This document shows, piece after piece, positions 8,461 to 9,924 of a stretch of DNA of 9,924 nt. This stretch comes from an uncultured Oscillospiraceae bacterium. Its GTDB lineage: Bacteria > Bacillota > Clostridia > Oscillospirales > Oscillospiraceae. The notes beneath the pieces were generated by a model. The model did not search any database. It was not told the origin of the DNA and worked only from the letters and a program-made list of their open reading frames with translations. The stretch covers positions 1 through 9,924 of the forward strand of contig CAAEKI010000032.1 in assembly GCA_900756495.1 (NCBI GenBank), read 5' to 3'. Position numbers and translations under genes: made by a program. The first letter of the stretch is position 1. Every line of letters starts with the position of its first letter.

Positions 8461-8979
8461 CTATTTTCCTTGATACATCCCGCTCAGTCTCTCCTCCACG
8501 GCAAAAAAGCACTCCAGAAGCCGGGGATTAAATACTCCGCACTGACCATCCCGAATCATTTCCAGCACCGTCTCTCTGGAAAAGGCGTCTTTATACACTC
8601 TTTTGCAGCTCAGCGCGTCGTACACATCAGCCAGCGAAACAATCTGCGCCCAGATGCTGATCTCATTCCCCTTCAGCCCGTCCGGGTAGCCGCGGCCATC
8701 CCACCGCTCGTGGGGATGGCGGGCAATATCGTACGCATACTGATAGGCCCCGTGTGTCCGCAGTTGGGGAATTCTCTCCAGCAGCAGAGCACCCTGAACC
8801 GTATGGGTTTTCATAATCTCCATTTCTTCCGGCGTCAGCTTTCCGGGTTTATTGAGAATTGCGTCCGGTACGGCGATCTTTCCCACGTCATGCATAATAG
8901 AGGCCAGGGAGATGTAGTCAATATCCTCCCGGCTCAGCCCCTGCCCCAGCTCCGTATGGGTAAGGAGATACTTTGTCAT
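8461..8979 (-). CDS. HD-GYP domain, detached 3' half of a frameshifted REC-HD-GYP regulator
   Basis: This 172-residue frame holds most of an HD-GYP domain, the metal-dependent phosphodiesterase that cleaves cyclic-di-GMP. Visible are H30-D31 in 'MHDVGKIAVPDAIL', H59 in 'MKTHT', 'HPHERWDGRGYPDGL' with H88, H90 and G97-Y98-P99, and D118 in 'SLADVYDAL'. The common form has two His directly before the Glu; here it reads Pro89-His90, so one expected metal ligand may be missing. The Met at 8979 is inside the ancestral protein: the same frame upstream reads VRRIHD, normal linker-to-HD sequence. The first conserved 'ESGxH' histidine is absent. ATG 8979 overlaps the TGA of the receiver frame (ATGA) but has no ribosome site in range (GAGGAG is 17 bases away), so it could be made only by reinitiation. 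Most likely a broken gene half. Activity is doubtful. Confidence 0.85.
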   Translation of the reverse strand: MTKYLLTHTELGQGLSREDIDYISLASIMHDVGKIAVPDAILNKPGKLTPEEMEIMKTHTVQGALLLERIPQLRTHGAYQYAYDIARHPHERWDGRGYPDGLKGNEISIWAQIVSLADVYDALSCKRVYKDAFSRETVLEMIRDGQCGVFNPRLLECFFAVEERLSGMYQGK

Positions 8980-9002
8980 ATCGTGGATGCGCCGGACTCC
9001 TC
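8976..9002 (-). other. Frameshift junction in the REC-HD-GYP gene
   Basis: The receiver frame reads AGC GAG GAG TCC GGC GCA and then stops at TGA. The HD frame, one base back, reads GTC CGG CGC ATC CAC GAT ATG (VRRIHDM). Restoring the family motif ESG-E-H-V-R-R needs 13 extra bases, made up of a second GTCCGGC plus GAGCAT. That is what a deletion between two GTCCGGC copies would remove. One copy remains at 8991-8997. The deleted bases are inferred, not seen. Confidence 0.75.
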
Positions 9003-9539
9003 GCTGCGGAATTCAATGGCTGTGGACAGGGCCTCAATCATCCCCTGGTTCAACTCTATAATTTTTTCCGCCTGAGCCAGCAGCTCCGCCTGCTGGGATT
9101 CCACCATATTGCTCAGCCGCCGTCTGGCTTGAAACAGCTCTATCACCGAATGTACCCGGCGCAATACGACGTAGGGCACCACTGGCTTGCTGATGACATC
9201 CATAACTCCCAGCTGGTAGGCCTCCTTCATCACATTGCCCGTGGCCTCGGCCGTAATCAGGAACACGGGAAGCTTATCCGGAAGTCCTTCCTCTTTTAAC
9301 CGCCGCAGCACCTGAATCCCATCCATCTCAGGCATCATGACATCCAAAAGGACGGCACAGAACTGTTCCGGCTGAGCCAGGATCATATTCAGGCCCTTTT
9401 TTCCGTCCTCCGCCTCTTTGATAGTATAGGCCGGAGAGAAGATAGCTTCCAGAATACCGCGGTTGATGGCATCGTCGTCCACAATCAAAAGTGTATTGGG
9501 CGAACTGTGCCCCACGTCATATGCACTGCTCTGCGTCAT
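8976..9539 (-). CDS. Response regulator receiver domain plus linker, 5' half of a frameshifted REC-HD-GYP regulator
   Basis: This is a 187-residue product. Receiver domain about 15-135: acidic pocket in 'LLIVDDD' (D21, D22), phospho-acceptor D66 in 'LLDVMMPEMDG', T96 in 'LITAEAT' and K118-P119 in 'VISKPV', all intact. Residues about 136-183 form the helical linker 'MIEALSTAIEFRSEESG' that in relatives leads straight into an HD-GYP domain. After G183 the frame reads only four odd residues and stops at 8976, while the expected continuation sits in another frame. The start ATG at 9539 has a G6 run and CAGGA just upstream, an imperfect ribosome site. It is the first gene of the signalling operon and the expected final acceptor of phosphate from the HPt protein. 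If the split is real, the receiver alone could act as a phosphate sink with no output. Confidence 0.88.
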   Translation of the reverse strand: MTQSSAYDVGHSSPNTLLIVDDDAINRGILEAIFSPAYTIKEAEDGKKGLNMILAQPEQFCAVLLDVMMPEMDGIQVLRRLKEEGLPDKLPVFLITAEATGNVMKEAYQLGVMDVISKPVVPYVVLRRVHSVIELFQARRRLSNMVESQQAELLAQAEKIIELNQGMIEALSTAIEFRSEESGASTI

Positions 9540-9614
9540 TCCTGTACCCCCCGTGTATCATCCCATATGCAACCGGCGCTTCTCTTTGAAATCACGCCCT
9601 TCTGCCCGTCTCCC
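9540..9614 (-). promoter_or_regulatory. Leader region of the signalling operon (promoter not clearly recognisable)
   Basis: These 75 bp are the only space between the tRNA terminator and the operon's first start codon, so the operon promoter should lie here. On the minus strand I see TTTCAA (9589-9584) and weak -10-like ATATGG/GATACA stretches, none at ideal match and spacing. A promoter is expected by position but not proven by sequence. Confidence 0.3.
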
Positions 9615-9661
9615 AAAAAAGAAAAATCCTGTATCTGCTGCATTTCGGCAGATACAGGATT
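9615..9661 (-). terminator. Rho-independent terminator of the tRNA cluster
   Basis: A perfect 14-bp stem (9648-9661 with 9625-9638) with a 9-base loop is followed on the minus strand by TTTTTCTTTTTT. The first stem base is the last A of the tRNA-Lys CCA end. It isolates the signalling operon from tRNA transcription. Confidence 0.92.
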
Positions 9662-9736
9662 GGTGACTCGTCGGGGATTCGAACCCCGGACCCACTGCTT
9701 AAAAGGCAGTTGCTCTGCCAACTGAGCTAACGAGTC
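9661..9736 (-). tRNA. tRNA-Lys (anticodon TTT)
   Basis: A 76-nt complete cloverleaf with encoded CCA. Acceptor GACTCGT (9736-9730) pairs fully with ACGAGTC (9671-9665), the discriminator is A, and the D-arm reads GCTC...GAGC. The anticodon stem is ACTGC/GCAGT with loop CTTTTAA, giving TTT at 9703-9701. The T-arm reads CCGGG-TTCGAAT-CCCCG. It follows tRNA-Gln by only 3 bp, so both come from one transcript. Confidence 0.97.
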
Positions 9737-9739
9737 ATT

Positions 9740-9814
9740 TGGCTGGGATGGCTGGACTCGAACCAGCGAATGCGGGAGTCAAAGTCCCGTGCCTTACCAC
9801 TTGGCTACACCCCA
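9740..9814 (-). tRNA. tRNA-Gln (anticodon TTG)
   Basis: A 75-nt cloverleaf with encoded CCA. Acceptor TGGGGTG (9814-9808) pairs with CATCCCA (9750-9744) with one G-T wobble, and the discriminator is G. The anticodon stem is CGGGA/TCCCG with loop CTTTGAC, giving TTG. The T-arm reads GCTGG-TTCGAGT-CCAGC. The weak U-A first pair is typical of bacterial tRNA-Gln. Confidence 0.96.
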
Positions 9815-9828
9815 ACATAAACCGGTTC

Positions 9829-9863
9829 AAAGCAAAAGGGTCGGAGCGGACGCTCCGGCCCTT
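9829..9863 (-). terminator. Terminator-like hairpin between tRNA-His and tRNA-Gln
   Basis: On the minus strand a 12-bp stem (9863-9852 with 9847-9836, one G-T pair) has a GTCC loop and leads into TTTTGCTTTG. It resembles an intrinsic terminator or attenuator after tRNA-His, or a processing structure. I see no clear promoter in the 21 bp (9815-9835) left before tRNA-Gln, so read-through seems required. Confidence 0.6.
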
Positions 9864-9879
9864 CCGCCTCGAGGTCGTA

Positions 9880-9924
9880 TGGGGTGGATGACGGGACTCG
9901 AACCCGCGACACCTGGAACCACAA
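9880..9924 (-). tRNA. tRNA-His (anticodon GTG), 3' part, cut by window end
   Basis: From the anticodon loop onward only. TTGTGGT contains GTG at 9922-9920, followed by the 3' anticodon stem TCCAG/G, the T-arm GCGGG-TTCGAGT-CCCGT, the acceptor 3' strand CATCCAC, discriminator C and encoded CCA. Discriminator C is the bacterial tRNA-His signature, which pairs with the extra G at position -1 (not visible here). Confidence 0.92.

Noticed and set aside
8976..9002. Programmed -1 ribosomal frameshift joining REC and HD-GYP
   Set aside because: No X-XXY-YYZ slippery heptamer occurs in the overlap, and the conserved H of the ESGxH motif would still be missing; a deletion explains the sequence better.
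1..9924. CRISPR array, insertion sequence or prophage remnant
   Set aside because: No regularly spaced repeats, transposase or integrase motifs, or tRNA-end duplications were seen on either strand.

Overview
The window looks like chromosomal DNA of a Gram-positive gut-type Firmicute, most likely a clostridial (Oscillospirales-like) species. This is an inference from moderately high GC, strong AGGAGG-type ribosome sites with GTG/TTG starts, tRNA genes that encode their own CCA, a Firmicutes-type NTTRR-F1-like domain, and protein similarity recalled from family knowledge. No database search was possible.

Layout. Positions 1-416 (+) hold the 3' end of a gene ending in a jelly-roll domain, followed by a strong intrinsic terminator. 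Positions 482-1372 (-) encode a SplB-like radical SAM protein, with a good SigA-type promoter in the divergent spacer. Positions 1534-2760 (+) encode a sodium/proton-coupled glutamate/aspartate-type symporter of the DAACS family, starting with TTG. A perfect 22-bp inverted repeat separates its end from the converging block that follows.

Positions 2931-9539 (-) form one tightly packed signalling operon. In transcription order it encodes a receiver domain with its linker, an HD-GYP domain, a stand-alone HPt protein, a membrane hybrid histidine kinase with one receiver, and a second membrane hybrid kinase with two receivers. Gene ends overlap (ATGA, 14 bp, GTGA) or lie within about 30 bp of each other. 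All parts of a multistep phosphorelay are present: two extracytoplasmic sensors, HisKA/HATPase cores, receivers, an HPt shuttle and a terminal receiver whose expected output is cyclic-di-GMP hydrolysis. No DNA-binding output is encoded.

The most notable observation is that the REC-HD-GYP regulator is broken by a frameshift exactly between linker and HD-GYP domain. The missing bases are best explained by a 13-bp deletion between two copies of GTCCGGC. This removes the first conserved HD-GYP histidine and leaves an ATGA stop/start overlap that might let the HD-GYP half be made separately. A second HD-GYP ligand position also reads Pro (HPHE instead of the common HHE).

Positions 9661-9924 (-) carry a tRNA cluster: the 3' part of tRNA-His(GTG), then tRNA-Gln(TTG), then tRNA-Lys(TTT). 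A strong terminator abuts the Lys CCA end and separates the cluster from the signalling operon.
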